Shown: positions 18,016 to 26,898, numbered from the stretch's first letter. The stretch: 64,000 bases of DNA from Mesorhizobium sp. (GCA_004017535.1 SAJS01000001.1:1-64000), one strand, 5' to 3'. Notes: generated from the sequence alone by a model not told the origin. Numbers and translations are program-made.

Positions 18016-18606
18016 ATGTCTGCGCAAACGAGCGGCCAGGACCGCCTCCAGTCCTCAAACGGCTGGCTCAAAAGCTACTACTATCTGCGCTTTGCCGTAT
18101 CCGCGGCCTGGGTCCTGGCGGCCTTCATCGTCGCGAAGATGGTGCCGCCGCTGGCCGCCGTCATGCTGGTCGCCTACCCCCTGTGGGACGCGCTTGCGAA
18201 TTATGTCGACGCGCAATGCAGCGGCGGCCTCGGCCGCAACAGGTCGCAGCTGCTCAACTTCGTCGTCAGCATCGCCACCGCGATTGCGGTTGCCATCACG
18301 CTTGGCCACAGCATGAACGCGGTGCTCACGGTCTATGGCGTCTGGGCCGTTTTTTCCGGCGCGTTTCAGCTCCTGACGGCGGCTCGTCGCTGGAAAACCA
18401 ATGGCGCGCAGTGGGCCATGATCCTGAGCGGCGCCCAGTCGGCTCTGGCTGGTCTCTTCTTCGTGAAGATGGCGGGCGGCGCGGAGGCCATCGGCATCGC
18501 CAATGTCGCGCCCTATGCCGCTTTCGGCGCCTTCTATTTCCTGGTGTCCGCCGTGTGGCTTTCGGTCAGCGATATGCTTCGCAAGTCGCCGCAGGCCGCG
18601 CGTTGA
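18016..18606 (+). CDS. DUF308/HdeD-like inner-membrane protein
   Basis: A 196-residue protein with about six transmembrane helices in two triplets (for example YYYLRFAVSAAWVLAAFIVA, and VYGVWAVFSGAFQLLTAARR with QWAMILSGAQSALAGLFFVK). This matches the DUF308 family that includes E. coli HdeD, a membrane protein linked to acid resistance. I prefer the ATG at 18016, which follows GAAAGG; another in-frame ATG lies at 17992. The palindrome at 17964-17981 covers the promoter, so expression is probably repressed by the TetR protein encoded next. Confidence 0.72.
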   Translation: MSAQTSGQDRLQSSNGWLKSYYYLRFAVSAAWVLAAFIVAKMVPPLAAVMLVAYPLWDALANYVDAQCSGGLGRNRSQLLNFVVSIATAIAVAITLGHSMNAVLTVYGVWAVFSGAFQLLTAARRWKTNGAQWAMILSGAQSALAGLFFVKMAGGAEAIGIANVAPYAAFGAFYFLVSAVWLSVSDMLRKSPQAAR

Positions 18607-18625
18607 GATTTTCGCCTCCGGAGGT

Positions 18626-18755
18626 TAGAGCAATTCCGGGAAAAGTGTGCGCGGTTAGGCTCGGCGTCTTTGCCGTAGCCTTCCGGCAGGAATTGCGTCA
18701 AAAACAAGGATATAGAGCGTTTCGCCGTTTCCGTGAAACGATGAAACGCTCTAGG
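18626..18755 (+). repeat. REP-like intergenic repeat, copy 2 (longest)
   Basis: Begins TAGAGCAATTCCGGGAAAAG and continues through a GGAATTGCGTCAAAAACAAG block and TAGAGCGTTTCGCCG to a terminal hairpin CGTTTC...GAAACG, ending in ACGCTCTAGG. AATTCC and GGAATT are the internal arms. It fills the whole space between the DUF308 gene and the TetR gene, so the TetR start codon sits one base after the element and has no conventional ribosome site of its own. Confidence 0.72.
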
Positions 18756-18756
18756 C

Positions 18757-19350
18757 ATGCCTATGGACAGGCCCTCGAACACCGCCGATGACATCCTAGC
18801 CGCCGCGCGACGCTTCATCGTCGCCGGCGGCTATAACGGCTTCAGCTACGCCGATATCGCCGAGGTGGTCGGCATCCGCAAGGCGAGCATCCATCATCAT
18901 TTCCCGAGCAAGGTCGACCTGGTGCAGACCTTGGTCAGGCGCTACCGCGAGGAGGCCGTGGCGGGCATGACCGAGCTCGAGCGCAATGTGCTTGAGCCGC
19001 CCGAGCTGCTGCGGATCTATGCCGGCTTCTGGGCGCAGTGCATCGAGGACGCGAGCAGGCCGTTTTGCGTATGCGCGTTGCTGGCGAGCGAGCTTCCGGT
19101 CCTGCCGCCGGAGGTTGCCGTGGAAGTCCGGGCCTATTTCCAGTTTCTCTCGGGCTGGCTGACAGGCGTGATCGAGCGCGGCGCCCGGCAAGGCACATTG
19201 ACGATCGCCGCCGCGCCGCGCGTCGAGGCCGAGGCCTTCATGGCGACCGTGCACGGCGCGATGCTTTCCGCCCGTGCCTATGGCGATGTCCTGACCTTCG
19301 GCATGATCCTGGCGCCGACGCTGCAGAAGCTGATCCCCGAGGCCGATTGA
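18757..19350 (+). CDS. TetR-family transcriptional regulator
   Basis: A 197-residue repressor-type protein. The N-terminal HTH reads ADDILAAARRFIVAGGYNGF, SYADIAEVVGIRKASIHHHF and PSKVDLVQTLV. The C-terminal ligand domain contains RPFCVCALLASELPVLP; the cysteines at the position used by NemR-like electrophile sensors hint at redox or aldehyde sensing, but that is speculative. It probably controls the DUF308 gene through the palindrome at 17964-17981. Translation starts right after a repeat element with no clear Shine-Dalgarno sequence; a second ATG lies two codons downstream (18763). Confidence 0.83.
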   Translation: MPMDRPSNTADDILAAARRFIVAGGYNGFSYADIAEVVGIRKASIHHHFPSKVDLVQTLVRRYREEAVAGMTELERNVLEPPELLRIYAGFWAQCIEDASRPFCVCALLASELPVLPPEVAVEVRAYFQFLSGWLTGVIERGARQGTLTIAAAPRVEAEAFMATVHGAMLSARAYGDVLTFGMILAPTLQKLIPEAD

Positions 19351-19402
19351 AGAGGAACTCAGGAGCGAAGAAACCGACTCGGCCTCCTTGCGAGTTCCTT
19401 GA

Positions 19403-20932
19403 CTACGCCGCCTGTGCCATCCGCTCGGCGCTCATGCGATAGGAAATCGCTTCGGCGAGATGGATACGGCCAACCGTCTCGCTGGCGTCGAGGTCGGCCA
19501 GCGTGCGCGCCACCTTGAGCACGCGGTGATAGGCCCGCGCCGAAAAGCCGAGCTTCTCGCTGGCGTCCTTGAGCAGCGTCAATCCTGTGGGATCGGGCTT
19601 GGCGATCTCCTCGATGATCGAAGGCGGGCAGTGCGCGTTGGTGGTGGCGCCGGCGCCTAGCCGTTCCAGCCGTTCGCGCTGCATGGCCCGCGCACGCGCC
19701 ACGCGCTGCGCCACCGCAGCGCTTGTCTCGGCCTTGTCCGGCCGGATCAGGTCGCTCGCCGACACCGCCGGCACTTCGATCCGAAGGTCGATGCGGTCGA
19801 GCAGCGGGCCGGAAATGCGCGCCTGGTATTCGGTGCGGCAGCGGTCGCCGCGCAGGCAGCGATAGCCGGGCTCCCCCGACATGCCGCAGCGGCACGGATT
19901 CATCGCCGCCACCAGCTGGATACGCGCTGGGTAGGTGACGCGATGGTTGGCGCGCGCGATCATGCAGTCGCCGGTCTCCAGCGGCTGGCGCAGAGCATCC
20001 AGCGTCTGCGGCGTGAACTCCGGCAGCTCGTCGAGGAACAGCACACCGTGATGGGCGAGCGACACCTCGCCGGGGCGTGCGCGCAGTCCGCCGCCCACCA
20101 TCGCGGCCATCGAGGCGGAGTGATGCGGGGCACGGAACGGCCGCCGGTCGGTCAGCTTGCCCTCGCCGAGCTCGCCGGCGACGGAAGCGATCATCGAGAC
20201 TTCGAGCAGCTCCTTCGGCGCCAGCGGCGGCAGGATCGAGGGCAGCCTTTGCGCCAGCATCGACTTGCCCGAGCCCGGCGGCCCGACCATCAAGAGGTTG
20301 TGCCCGCCGGCGGCAGCCACTTCGACTGCCCGTTTGGCGCTCTCCTGACCCTTGATGTCGGCGAGGTCCGGCAGGTCGCGCGCCGCGAGCTGGATGCCGG
20401 CCTCGGGCCGCGACAAGACCTGTGTGCCGCGAAAATGGTTGGCGACCGCGATCAGGCTGCGCGGCGCCAGGATATCGAAATCCTTGCCGGCCCAGGCCGC
20501 CTCCGGTCCGCAGGCGAAGGGACAGATCAGGCCCTTGCCTTCGGCATTGGCGCCGATCGCCGCCGGCAGCGCGCCGGCCACCCCGGCGATCGTGCCGTCG
20601 AGCGACAATTCGCCCAGCACCACATAGCCGGTGAGCATGTCGCCCGGGATAGCGCCCAGCGCCGCCATCAGGCCGAGCGCGATCGGCAGGTCGTAATGGC
20701 TGCCTTCCTTGGGCAGATCCGCCGGCGCGAGGTTCACCGTCACCTTCTTCGACGGCATCGACAGTCCCGATGCATGCAGCGCGGCCTGCACGCGCTCGCG
20801 GCTCTCGGCCACCGCCTTGTCCGGCAACCCGACGATCTGCATGCCGACCTTGCCCGGCCCGACCATCACCTGGACATCGACCGGTAAGGCCTCGATGCCC
20901 TGGAAAGCCACCGTGCGAACCCGCGCCACCAT
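19403..20932 (-). CDS. comM: ComM/YifB-family magnesium-chelatase-like AAA+ helicase
   Basis: A 509-residue AAA+ protein. The N-terminal ChlI domain begins MVARVRTVAFQGIEALPVDV and includes QIVGLPDKAVAESRERV. The AAA+ core has Walker A GPPGSGKSM and Walker B GVLFLDELPEF, then a Mg-chelatase C-terminal domain. CRCGMSGEPGYRC forms a probable zinc-binding insert. ComM is a hexameric branch-migration helicase that promotes integration of incoming DNA during transformation; in non-transformable bacteria it may assist recombination. The ATG at 20932 is chosen because it gives the family N-terminus. In the rhizobia I recall it lies close to gshB, but here a glycosyltransferase separates them. Confidence 0.92.
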   Translation of the reverse strand: MVARVRTVAFQGIEALPVDVQVMVGPGKVGMQIVGLPDKAVAESRERVQAALHASGLSMPSKKVTVNLAPADLPKEGSHYDLPIALGLMAALGAIPGDMLTGYVVLGELSLDGTIAGVAGALPAAIGANAEGKGLICPFACGPEAAWAGKDFDILAPRSLIAVANHFRGTQVLSRPEAGIQLAARDLPDLADIKGQESAKRAVEVAAAGGHNLLMVGPPGSGKSMLAQRLPSILPPLAPKELLEVSMIASVAGELGEGKLTDRRPFRAPHHSASMAAMVGGGLRARPGEVSLAHHGVLFLDELPEFTPQTLDALRQPLETGDCMIARANHRVTYPARIQLVAAMNPCRCGMSGEPGYRCLRGDRCRTEYQARISGPLLDRIDLRIEVPAVSASDLIRPDKAETSAAVAQRVARARAMQRERLERLGAGATTNAHCPPSIIEEIAKPDPTGLTLLKDASEKLGFSARAYHRVLKVARTLADLDASETVGRIHLAEAISYRMSAERMAQAA

Positions 20933-21187
20933 CTTAAGCCCCCGGCCGCAACCCCTGCGATTGTCCAAGACTGAACCTCGGGCGAGACAATCACAATTCC
21001 TCGGCCAAAGCAAGAACGTTACGAGAACAAGCAAACGCTGTGGTTGCAGGCGGATTGTGCCCCGGGTGCAAAAGCGGAACATGGTTAGGACAAAATGAAA
21101 ACGGCTGTCGCCGCGGGCTCTCGACCCGCGGAAAAGGCGAGCAGTCCCTCCGGCAATCCGGGGCTGTCGCCGTCTAATGCATGTCTC
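20933..21187. other. Intergenic stretch upstream of comM
   Basis: No gene visible. It must contain the comM promoter. It also holds a strong hairpin CCGCGGG-N7-CCCGCGG at 21111-21131, and joins the REP-like repeat starting at 21188. The hairpin could end transcripts of the glycosyltransferase gene, although a T-run is missing directly after it. Confidence 0.4.
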
Positions 21188-21276
21188 CGTTTCACGGAAA
21201 ACGGCGAATCGCCCTATCTCTTTGTTTGTCGCAACTTCCAGGCGGGAAACCGCTCACACTTCCTGAAATTGCTCTA
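21188..21276 (-). repeat. REP-like intergenic repeat, copy 3 (reverse orientation)
   Basis: Reads CGTTTCACGGAAAACGGCG, TATCTCTTTGTTTGTCG, CAACTTCC, GGAAACCGCTCACA, CTTCCTGAAATTGCTCTA, which is the reverse complement of the element at 18626-18755. Its last three bases supply the TAG stop codon (21274-21276) of the glycosyltransferase gene. Confidence 0.72.
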
Positions 21277-22395
21277 CGCGGTGATGAAGGCATCGACCGT
21301 ACCTGAAAGCGATCGATCGATTGCGATGTGGGGTGGAAGCCACTCCATGACAGGATATCGGAAAGGCCAAGGCATGGCGATCCGGCGCAAGGAGCCGCTT
21401 TCCAGAAAAATCGCATTTACAAGGTCTATGAACCGCACGCGGTCCCGTTCAACTCGTTTCAAGGTTTGCGAACGAATATAAGCCCGGGGGATTCGTCGCG
21501 CCTTCAGCGCTAGGACAGCCTCTGCGATGGATCGAGGATCGGGTGGAGCTGTAAGCGAATAATCGTCATCCAGATAAAGGTCTCGGCCACCCTGGTTCGG
21601 GGTCGTGACGACCGGTAGTCCCGCGAGCAGATATTCTGTGCTGGCGAACATTGGTCCCTCCATTTCAGAGAGACAAATTCCCACGGCCGCACGATTTAGA
21701 TGCATGTTCACCTGAGCCGGCGCCAGTCGGACAGGCTTGCCGGTGCTGTCAAACTCATTGATGAACACGTGACCCGGCGCGAGCTCCCTATGCCGATTTA
21801 TCCGCGCCCTTTCAGTCTCCGTCGTGGATGATCCGGATGAATCGCGATAAAAGACAAATGCGCAACGCTCGATGCCAAGGGACAAGTCGTGGCGTTTCCA
21901 CGGAGCCAGTTGCGCATTGTAGATTGCATCAAATTCTACAGGGACGTCCTCGAGGGGCCTGAATGTGTATTCGGAGGTTGTTGAAGTCTTGTTGTGCAGG
22001 ACGGCGGCCTCACCGGACTGATTCAAGAGATCAGCCTCGGCCTGTGTGTTGGACAGGAAGATCAGCGCGTGACGGGGGTTCCTAAGCCTATGCAGAACGG
22101 CATAGGTCCGGATCGTTTTGACGCTGGAATTGTTTTCGATGGACCAAGTTGGCGAGATGAGAAACCAGGCGCGGTGGCTGCGTGGAAGGAGAGGCATGTG
22201 ACTTGCCAGTCCGAGCGGCGTGCCGGACATTCCCGAATAGGATATGAAGGGATCGTCCGACAGCAAACTTGCCTGAAGAGCAGGTTGTGACTTCGCGGTA
22301 GGATACCCTTTCCGGAGATAGCGGCGATGGCGCAACATTGCCGCGACAATCTCGGATACGGTAGGAGGGCGATAGCCGTGCTGTCGCGTCAACAT
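21274..22395 (-). CDS. Glycosyltransferase (GT-B fold, family 1/4-like), probably acquired
   Basis: A 373-residue protein. The C-terminal half carries a retaining GT-B signature, AVGICLSEMEGPMFASTEYL followed by LAGLPVVTTPNQGGRD, with the E-X7-E type nucleotide-sugar motif. The N-terminal half lacks a clear signal or membrane helix. It transfers a sugar from an activated donor to an unknown acceptor, probably for a surface polysaccharide. Base composition is visibly lower in GC than both neighbours, and codon choice is less biased. It begins eight bases after gshB on the same strand and ends in a TAG provided by a REP-like repeat. These are signs of transfer into an otherwise housekeeping region. 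Confidence 0.7.
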   Translation of the reverse strand: MLTRQHGYRPPTVSEIVAAMLRHRRYLRKGYPTAKSQPALQASLLSDDPFISYSGMSGTPLGLASHMPLLPRSHRAWFLISPTWSIENNSSVKTIRTYAVLHRLRNPRHALIFLSNTQAEADLLNQSGEAAVLHNKTSTTSEYTFRPLEDVPVEFDAIYNAQLAPWKRHDLSLGIERCAFVFYRDSSGSSTTETERARINRHRELAPGHVFINEFDSTGKPVRLAPAQVNMHLNRAAVGICLSEMEGPMFASTEYLLAGLPVVTTPNQGGRDLYLDDDYSLTAPPDPRSIAEAVLALKARRIPRAYIRSQTLKRVERDRVRFIDLVNAIFLESGSLRRIAMPWPFRYPVMEWLPPHIAIDRSLSGTVDAFITA

Positions 22396-22402
22396 GCGGC
22401 AC

Positions 22403-23356
22403 TTACGCGGCCGACCTCAGCCGCTTCCCCTCCACGCAATCCCAGAACAGGGCCGCGATATCCGCCCCGCCAAAGCGTTTGACTTCGCGGATGCCGGTCG
22501 GCGAGGTGACGTTGATCTCGGTCATCCAGTCGCCGATCACGTCGATGCCGACGAGGATGAAGCCGCGTTCTTTCAGGGAAGGCCCGATGCGGGCGCAGAT
22601 CTCGCGCTCGCGCTCCGTCAGCTCCGTCTTCTCGGCGCGGCCGCCGACATGCATGTTGGAGCGGGAATCGTGCTCGGCCGGCACGCGGTTGATGGCGCCC
22701 ACCGGCTCGCCGTCGATCAGGATGATGCGCTTGTCGCCCTTGCGCACGTCCTTGAGGTAGCGCTGCACGATATAGGGCTCGCGGAACAGCTGGCCGAACA
22801 TCTCGAGCAGCGAGGCAAGATTGCGGTCCGCCTCGTGCAGGTGGAAGATGCCGGCGCCGCCATTGCCGTAGAGCGGCTTGACGATGATGTCGCCGAATTC
22901 CTTGCGGAAGGCAGCCACTTCCTGAGGATCCTTGGTGATCAGCGTCTCCGGCATCAGGTCCGGGAATTCGGTGACGAATATCTTCTCCGGGCTGTTGCGC
23001 ACCCAGGCCGGGTCGTTGACCACCAGCGTCTTCGGATGGATGCGCTCCAATACATGCGTGGTCGTGATGTAGTTCATGTCGAAGGGCGGGTCTTGCCTCA
23101 ACAGCACCACGTCCATCTCCGAGAGATCGGTGAGCACCTTCTCGCCCAGCCAATAATGGTTGCCCTTCTCATCGCGCACCTGCATCTCCTCGAGGCGCGC
23201 GAACACCTTGCCGTCCCGCATCGACAGCCGGTCGGGCGTGTAGTGGAAAAGCTTGTGGCCGCGCCGCTGCGCTTCCAGCGACAGCGCGAAGCTGGTGTCG
23301 CCGGCGATCGACACGGTGGAGACATGGTCCATCTGGACGGCGATCTTGAGCGGCAT
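22403..23356 (-). CDS. gshB: Glutathione synthetase
   Basis: A 317-residue ATP-grasp enzyme joining gamma-glutamylcysteine to glycine, the last step of glutathione synthesis in the cytoplasm. It begins [20 protein letters not shown], and the family blocks are [74 protein letters not shown] and [20 protein letters not shown]. The length is typical (about 315). Upstream is a large structured repeat (23439-23582) and the gtrA gene. Confidence 0.96.
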   Translation of the reverse strand: MPLKIAVQMDHVSTVSIAGDTSFALSLEAQRRGHKLFHYTPDRLSMRDGKVFARLEEMQVRDEKGNHYWLGEKVLTDLSEMDVVLLRQDPPFDMNYITTTHVLERIHPKTLVVNDPAWVRNSPEKIFVTEFPDLMPETLITKDPQEVAAFRKEFGDIIVKPLYGNGGAGIFHLHEADRNLASLLEMFGQLFREPYIVQRYLKDVRKGDKRIILIDGEPVGAINRVPAEHDSRSNMHVGGRAEKTELTEREREICARIGPSLKERGFILVGIDVIGDWMTEINVTSPTGIREVKRFGGADIAALFWDCVEGKRLRSAA

Positions 23357-23438
23357 CTCGGGTCTCCCAGGAACTCAGCCGTCGATATAAGGAAATCGGC
23401 GGCGTCTGCCAATCGCGCTTGCTTGGTGCAGACGCTCA

Positions 23439-23582
23439 GAGACCGTTTCGAAATTCGCTCTGGCGAGTCATATGGTGGTGGTTTCGAGAACCGGAGCGGA
23501 GCCGGACATTTGGGTCCGTGAGCACCGGAAGCGCAGAAAACGCCATCAGATGGCCGCCAGAGTAGAATCCCCAAACGGTCTC
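23439..23582. repeat. Structured palindromic element, copy A
   Basis: Outer stem GAGACCGTTT (23439-23448) with AAACGGTCTC (23573-23582). Second stem CTCTGGCG (23458-23465) with CGCCAGAG (23555-23562). Apical stem CGGAC (23503-23507) with GTCCG (23514-23518). The core between the stems is nearly identical to copy B at 33318-33447 (blocks TTTCGAGAACCGGAGCG and CACCGGAAGCGCAGAAAACG). The right end overlaps the stop codon of gtrA. Confidence 0.8.
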
Positions 23583-23967
23583 AGCGGTCGAAGACCAGCC
23601 TCGAATAGCCGAGGAAGGACAGCGCCATGGCGACGAGCGAGCCGATGGCGAGCGCGGCCAACGGCGGCAGGGCCGGCAGCGCGAGCAGGATGGCGCAATA
23701 GACCAGGTAATTGACGATGCTGGTGGCGAAGCCGACGCCGCCATAGCGCGCCCCTTCCGCAGCAATGCCACGGCTCGACGGCGAGAATGTCAGGTGGCGG
23801 TTGATCTGCCAGGTGACGCAGAGCGCGAAGCCGATCGACAGCACGCGCGCCGAGAGCGCCCCGAGCGGCGTGACGGCAAGCAGCAGCCAGAGTGCTGCCG
23901 CATCTGCGGCGAAACCGATGCCGCCGGCAAGACCGAAGCGGAAGAGGCGGCCCACTATGCCCTCCAC
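23581..23967 (-). CDS. gtrA: GtrA-family membrane protein
   Basis: A 128-residue protein with four transmembrane helices typical of GtrA (LFRFGLAGGIGFAADAAALW, RVLSIGFALCVTWQINRHLT, GGVGFATSIVNYLVYCAI, ALAIGSLVAMALSFLGYSRL). GtrA proteins are thought to flip or position polyprenyl-linked sugars in the inner membrane. The start is GTG at 23967, sharing TAGTG with the stop of the upstream glycosyltransferase; this gives the usual family length, whereas the longer frame is out of register with it. The stop codon lies inside the palindromic element that follows. Confidence 0.85.
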   Translation of the reverse strand: MEGIVGRLFRFGLAGGIGFAADAAALWLLLAVTPLGALSARVLSIGFALCVTWQINRHLTFSPSSRGIAAEGARYGGVGFATSIVNYLVYCAILLALPALPPLAALAIGSLVAMALSFLGYSRLVFDR

Positions 23968-24971
23968 TAGGCTGCCCTTGGGGCCTTGCCCGGCTCGCTT
24001 TTTGGCGAGGCCTGCGCCGGTACCCCGCGCTCTGCCCGGCCTGAGGAAATTGACAGATAGAAGATGCGCTTCTGCTCGGCGCGGCCGCGCGAGACCGAAT
24101 CGAGGATGAGGCCGGTCATCATCGAAAGCATGGCCAGAAGCAGCATGCCGATCGACAGCACCCAGGTCGGCATGCGCGGCACCAGCCCCGTCTCGGCGAA
24201 TTCGATGACAACAGGGATCATCAGGCCGATGCTGGCCGCCAGGAAGAACAGAGCGAAGGTGCCGAAGAAGCGCAGCGGCTGCGTCTCCTTCACCAGCATG
24301 GCGAACATCCACAGGATCCTGGCGCCGTCGCCGAAGGTCGACAGTTTCGACGACGAGCCCTCTGGACGGCGGCCGTAATCCAGCGCCATCTCGCTCACCG
24401 GCAGCTTCAGCTGCGAGGCATGCACCGACATCTCGGTCTCGATCTCGAAGCCGCCGGACACGGCGGGGAAGCTTTTGACGAAGCGGCGCGAAAACACCCG
24501 GTAGCCGGAGAAGATGTCGGTGAAATCGGCCCCGAACAGGCCCTTGTAGAGTCGGTTGAAGATGCGGTTGCCGAAGGCATGGCCGTTGCGGCCGGCATCG
24601 TCGGTAACGCCGCGCCTGGTGCCCACCACCATGTCCGAGCGCTCGGTCTGCAGCACGTTGATCAGCTGCGGCGCGTCCTCCGGCGCATAGGTGCCGTCGC
24701 CGTCGGCCATCACATAGATGTCGGCATCGATGTCGGCGAACATGCGCCGCACCACATTGCCTTTGCCCTGGCGCGGCTCGCGCACGACGATGGCGCCGGC
24801 GGCACGGGCCTTCAGCGCCGTGAGGTCCTTGGAATTGTTGTCGTAGACATAGATAGCGGCCGACGGCAGGGTCTCGCGGAAGCGCCGCACGACCTCGCCG
24901 ATCGTGAGCTCCTCGTTGTAGCAAGGCAGGAGCACGGCGATGACCGGCTCGTGGCGGACTGCATGCGGCAT
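23967..24971 (-). CDS. Family 2 glycosyltransferase with C-terminal membrane anchors
   Basis: A 334-residue GT-A enzyme like dolichyl-phosphate-mannose synthases. The nucleotide-sugar domain starts EPVIAVLLPCYNEELTIGEV and contains the D-X-D region YVMADGDGTYAPEDA. FGADFTDIFSGYRVFSRRFV and GFEIETEMSVHASQLKLPVS are also characteristic. Two C-terminal hydrophobic helices (LRFFGTFALFFLAASIGLMI, PTWVLSIGMLLLAMLSMMTG) anchor it. It probably loads a sugar onto a polyprenyl phosphate, with GtrA flipping the product. The ATG at 24971 (MPHAVRHEPV) is the best start. The divergent membrane protein at 25099 is a likely user of the lipid-linked sugar. Confidence 0.87.
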   Translation of the reverse strand: MPHAVRHEPVIAVLLPCYNEELTIGEVVRRFRETLPSAAIYVYDNNSKDLTALKARAAGAIVVREPRQGKGNVVRRMFADIDADIYVMADGDGTYAPEDAPQLINVLQTERSDMVVGTRRGVTDDAGRNGHAFGNRIFNRLYKGLFGADFTDIFSGYRVFSRRFVKSFPAVSGGFEIETEMSVHASQLKLPVSEMALDYGRRPEGSSSKLSTFGDGARILWMFAMLVKETQPLRFFGTFALFFLAASIGLMIPVVIEFAETGLVPRMPTWVLSIGMLLLAMLSMMTGLILDSVSRGRAEQKRIFYLSISSGRAERGVPAQASPKSEPGKAPRAA

Positions 24972-25098
24972 GTCTGTCTCCGGGCGCCCGACCAGCCTCC
25001 GACCGGCCTGATGCCGGTCCCGTCGAGCCGTTTTACTATTTATTGAAGCCGTTAAGGCTAGGTTTAAACCGTTCTTCTCCCCGTCAAAGGTCACGGCA

Positions 25099-26898
25099 AT
25101 GGGCACAGCCGAGAACGGCGCCGCCGCGTGGAAATCCGACCTCTTGCTGGCGCTGCTCGCCGCCCTGCTCGCGCTCGCCGCCGATGCGTGGACCGGCTTT
25201 GGCCAACTGACTGATGCCGGCGGCGACAACGACAATCTGCTGCGCCTCGTCGAGGTCCGCGACCTGCTTGCCGGTCAGGGCTGGTTCGACCTGCACCAGT
25301 ATCGCATGGGGTTGGAAGGCGGCTTCGTCATGCACTGGTCCAGGCTGGTGGATGCGCCGGTCGCCGCGATCGTGCTTGCCGCCTCGGCGCTGACCGGCAG
25401 CAGGCCGCTTGCCGAGGACGTGGCGCAGGTGCTGTGGCCGGCGCTGCTCTTCTGGTCGACTCTGTTCTTCACCGCTCGCGCCGCGCGCAGCTTCGGCGGC
25501 GCCGGCGCGGTGCTGCCCGCCATCCTGGTCGGCGGCGCCGGCTACTATTTCCTCGGCATCTACGACCCCGGCGCGCTCGATCACCATAACATCCAGTTGA
25601 TGCTCACCATGGCGAGCCTCGCTTTGCTGCTCGAGGCGCCTGCCTGGCGCTGGGCCGCGCTGTTGTCCGGCCTCTGCGCGGCGCTGACGCTCGCCGTCGG
25701 CATGGAAACCGTGCCTTACGTCGCCACCATCGGCGTCTGCGTGTCGCTGCTGTTCGTCGCCGATCCGAGCGGCGAGCGGACAATCGCTCGCGATTTTGGC
25801 CTCGGCTTCGCCGGCGTCTCGGCGCTTGTCTTCGTCGCCACCATCCCGCGCTCCGCCTGGGGCGTGGCTGAGTGCGATGCCTTCTCCGTCGCGCAGTTCG
25901 TCGTCGCCGCCATCGCCGGCGTCGGGCTGGCGGCGATCGCCTCAGTCCGGGCCACAGCCAGCAGCCGGCAGCGCGGGCTGGCGTCGCTTGCCGCGCTGAG
26001 CGTCGTCCTCGGCGTGCTCGTGGCGGCGCTGTTCCCGCAATGCCTCTCGGCCCCCTATGCCAATCTCGACCCGCGCCTGAAGGAACTGTGGCTCGACCAT
26101 ATCGACGAGGCCCAGTCGCTGTTCACGCTGCTCGTCCATGATCCGGCGCGCGTTGCGGCGCGTTATGCGACGCCGCTGGTCGCGATCATCCTGATGGCGC
26201 TGCGCTTCCGCCGTGGCGGCTGGCGGCGGCAGGACAGCCTCGTCGCGGCGCTACTTGCCGTCTCCTTCGTGGTCGGCGCCTGGCAGCTGCGCGGCACCAC
26301 CTTCTCGATCGCCTTCGCGGTCATTCCGCTGTCGGCCTGGATCGCCAAATGGCGGGCGCGGGCCGAAGCCGGCTCGTCGCCCGGCGTGGCGCTGCGCCTC
26401 GCGGCCGTCTGGCTGGTCTCGATCAACCCGGTCTGGATCGGCGTTGCCGCCGCCGCCTCGGTGGCATTCGAAAAAGGCTCGGCTGTCGCGGACCGCGGCG
26501 CGACGGACAAGGCCTGCGAGAGGAAGGCCACCTTCGCGCCGCTTGGCGGCATGACTGGCACGACCGTGCTTGCGATCTCCAATCTCGGCGCGCCGGTCAT
26601 CGTCTATAGCGGCCACAAGGTGTTCGCTGGCCCCTATCATCGCAATGTCGCCGGAAACCTCCTGGCGCTGGACGCCTTTCTCGGCTCGGCCGATGACGCG
26701 CGGCAGATCGTGGAGGCGCATCGTGTCGGCCTCGTCGCCATCTGCCCCGGCAATGTCGAGAGCCGGACCCTGACCCAAAAGGCGCCGCAGGGCTTCCTGG
26801 CCGGGCTGCTGCGCGGCAGCGTGCCGGACTGGCTTGAGCCGGTCAACGAAACCAAGGGCAGCCCGATCGAGCTCTATCGCGTCAGGCAAGCCGGTTAA
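25099..26898 (+). CDS. Large polytopic membrane protein, probable GT-C glycosyltransferase
   Basis: A 599-residue protein with roughly a dozen transmembrane helices and a soluble C-terminal part of about 130 residues. The first periplasmic loop has an acidic motif, GQLTDAGGDNDNLLRLVEVR, then GWFDLHQYRMGLEGGFVMHW, and a later loop reads YDPGALDHHNIQLMLTMASL. Acidic residues after the first helix and a D-HHNIQ loop resemble GT-C enzymes such as STT3/AglB oligosaccharyltransferases, which use polyprenyl-linked sugars. I infer a GT-C role, strengthened by the divergent GT2-GtrA pair. The acceptor and sugar are unknown. It is not an exact match to any family I can name. Confidence 0.6.
   Translation: MGTAENGAAAWKSDLLLALLAALLALAADAWTGFGQLTDAGGDNDNLLRLVEVRDLLAGQGWFDLHQYRMGLEGGFVMHWSRLVDAPVAAIVLAASALTGSRPLAEDVAQVLWPALLFWSTLFFTARAARSFGGAGAVLPAILVGGAGYYFLGIYDPGALDHHNIQLMLTMASLALLLEAPAWRWAALLSGLCAALTLAVGMETVPYVATIGVCVSLLFVADPSGERTIARDFGLGFAGVSALVFVATIPRSAWGVAECDAFSVAQFVVAAIAGVGLAAIASVRATASSRQRGLASLAALSVVLGVLVAALFPQCLSAPYANLDPRLKELWLDHIDEAQSLFTLLVHDPARVAARYATPLVAIILMALRFRRGGWRRQDSLVAALLAVSFVVGAWQLRGTTFSIAFAVIPLSAWIAKWRARAEAGSSPGVALRLAAVWLVSINPVWIGVAAAASVAFEKGSAVADRGATDKACERKATFAPLGGMTGTTVLAISNLGAPVIVYSGHKVFAGPYHRNVAGNLLALDAFLGSADDARQIVEAHRVGLVAICPGNVESRTLTQKAPQGFLAGLLRGSVPDWLEPVNETKGSPIELYRVRQAG

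Noticed and set aside
21111-21131. Hairpin CCGCGGG/CCCGCGG as a terminator.
   Set aside because: Stable stem but no adjacent T-run on either strand; kept only as part of the intergenic description.
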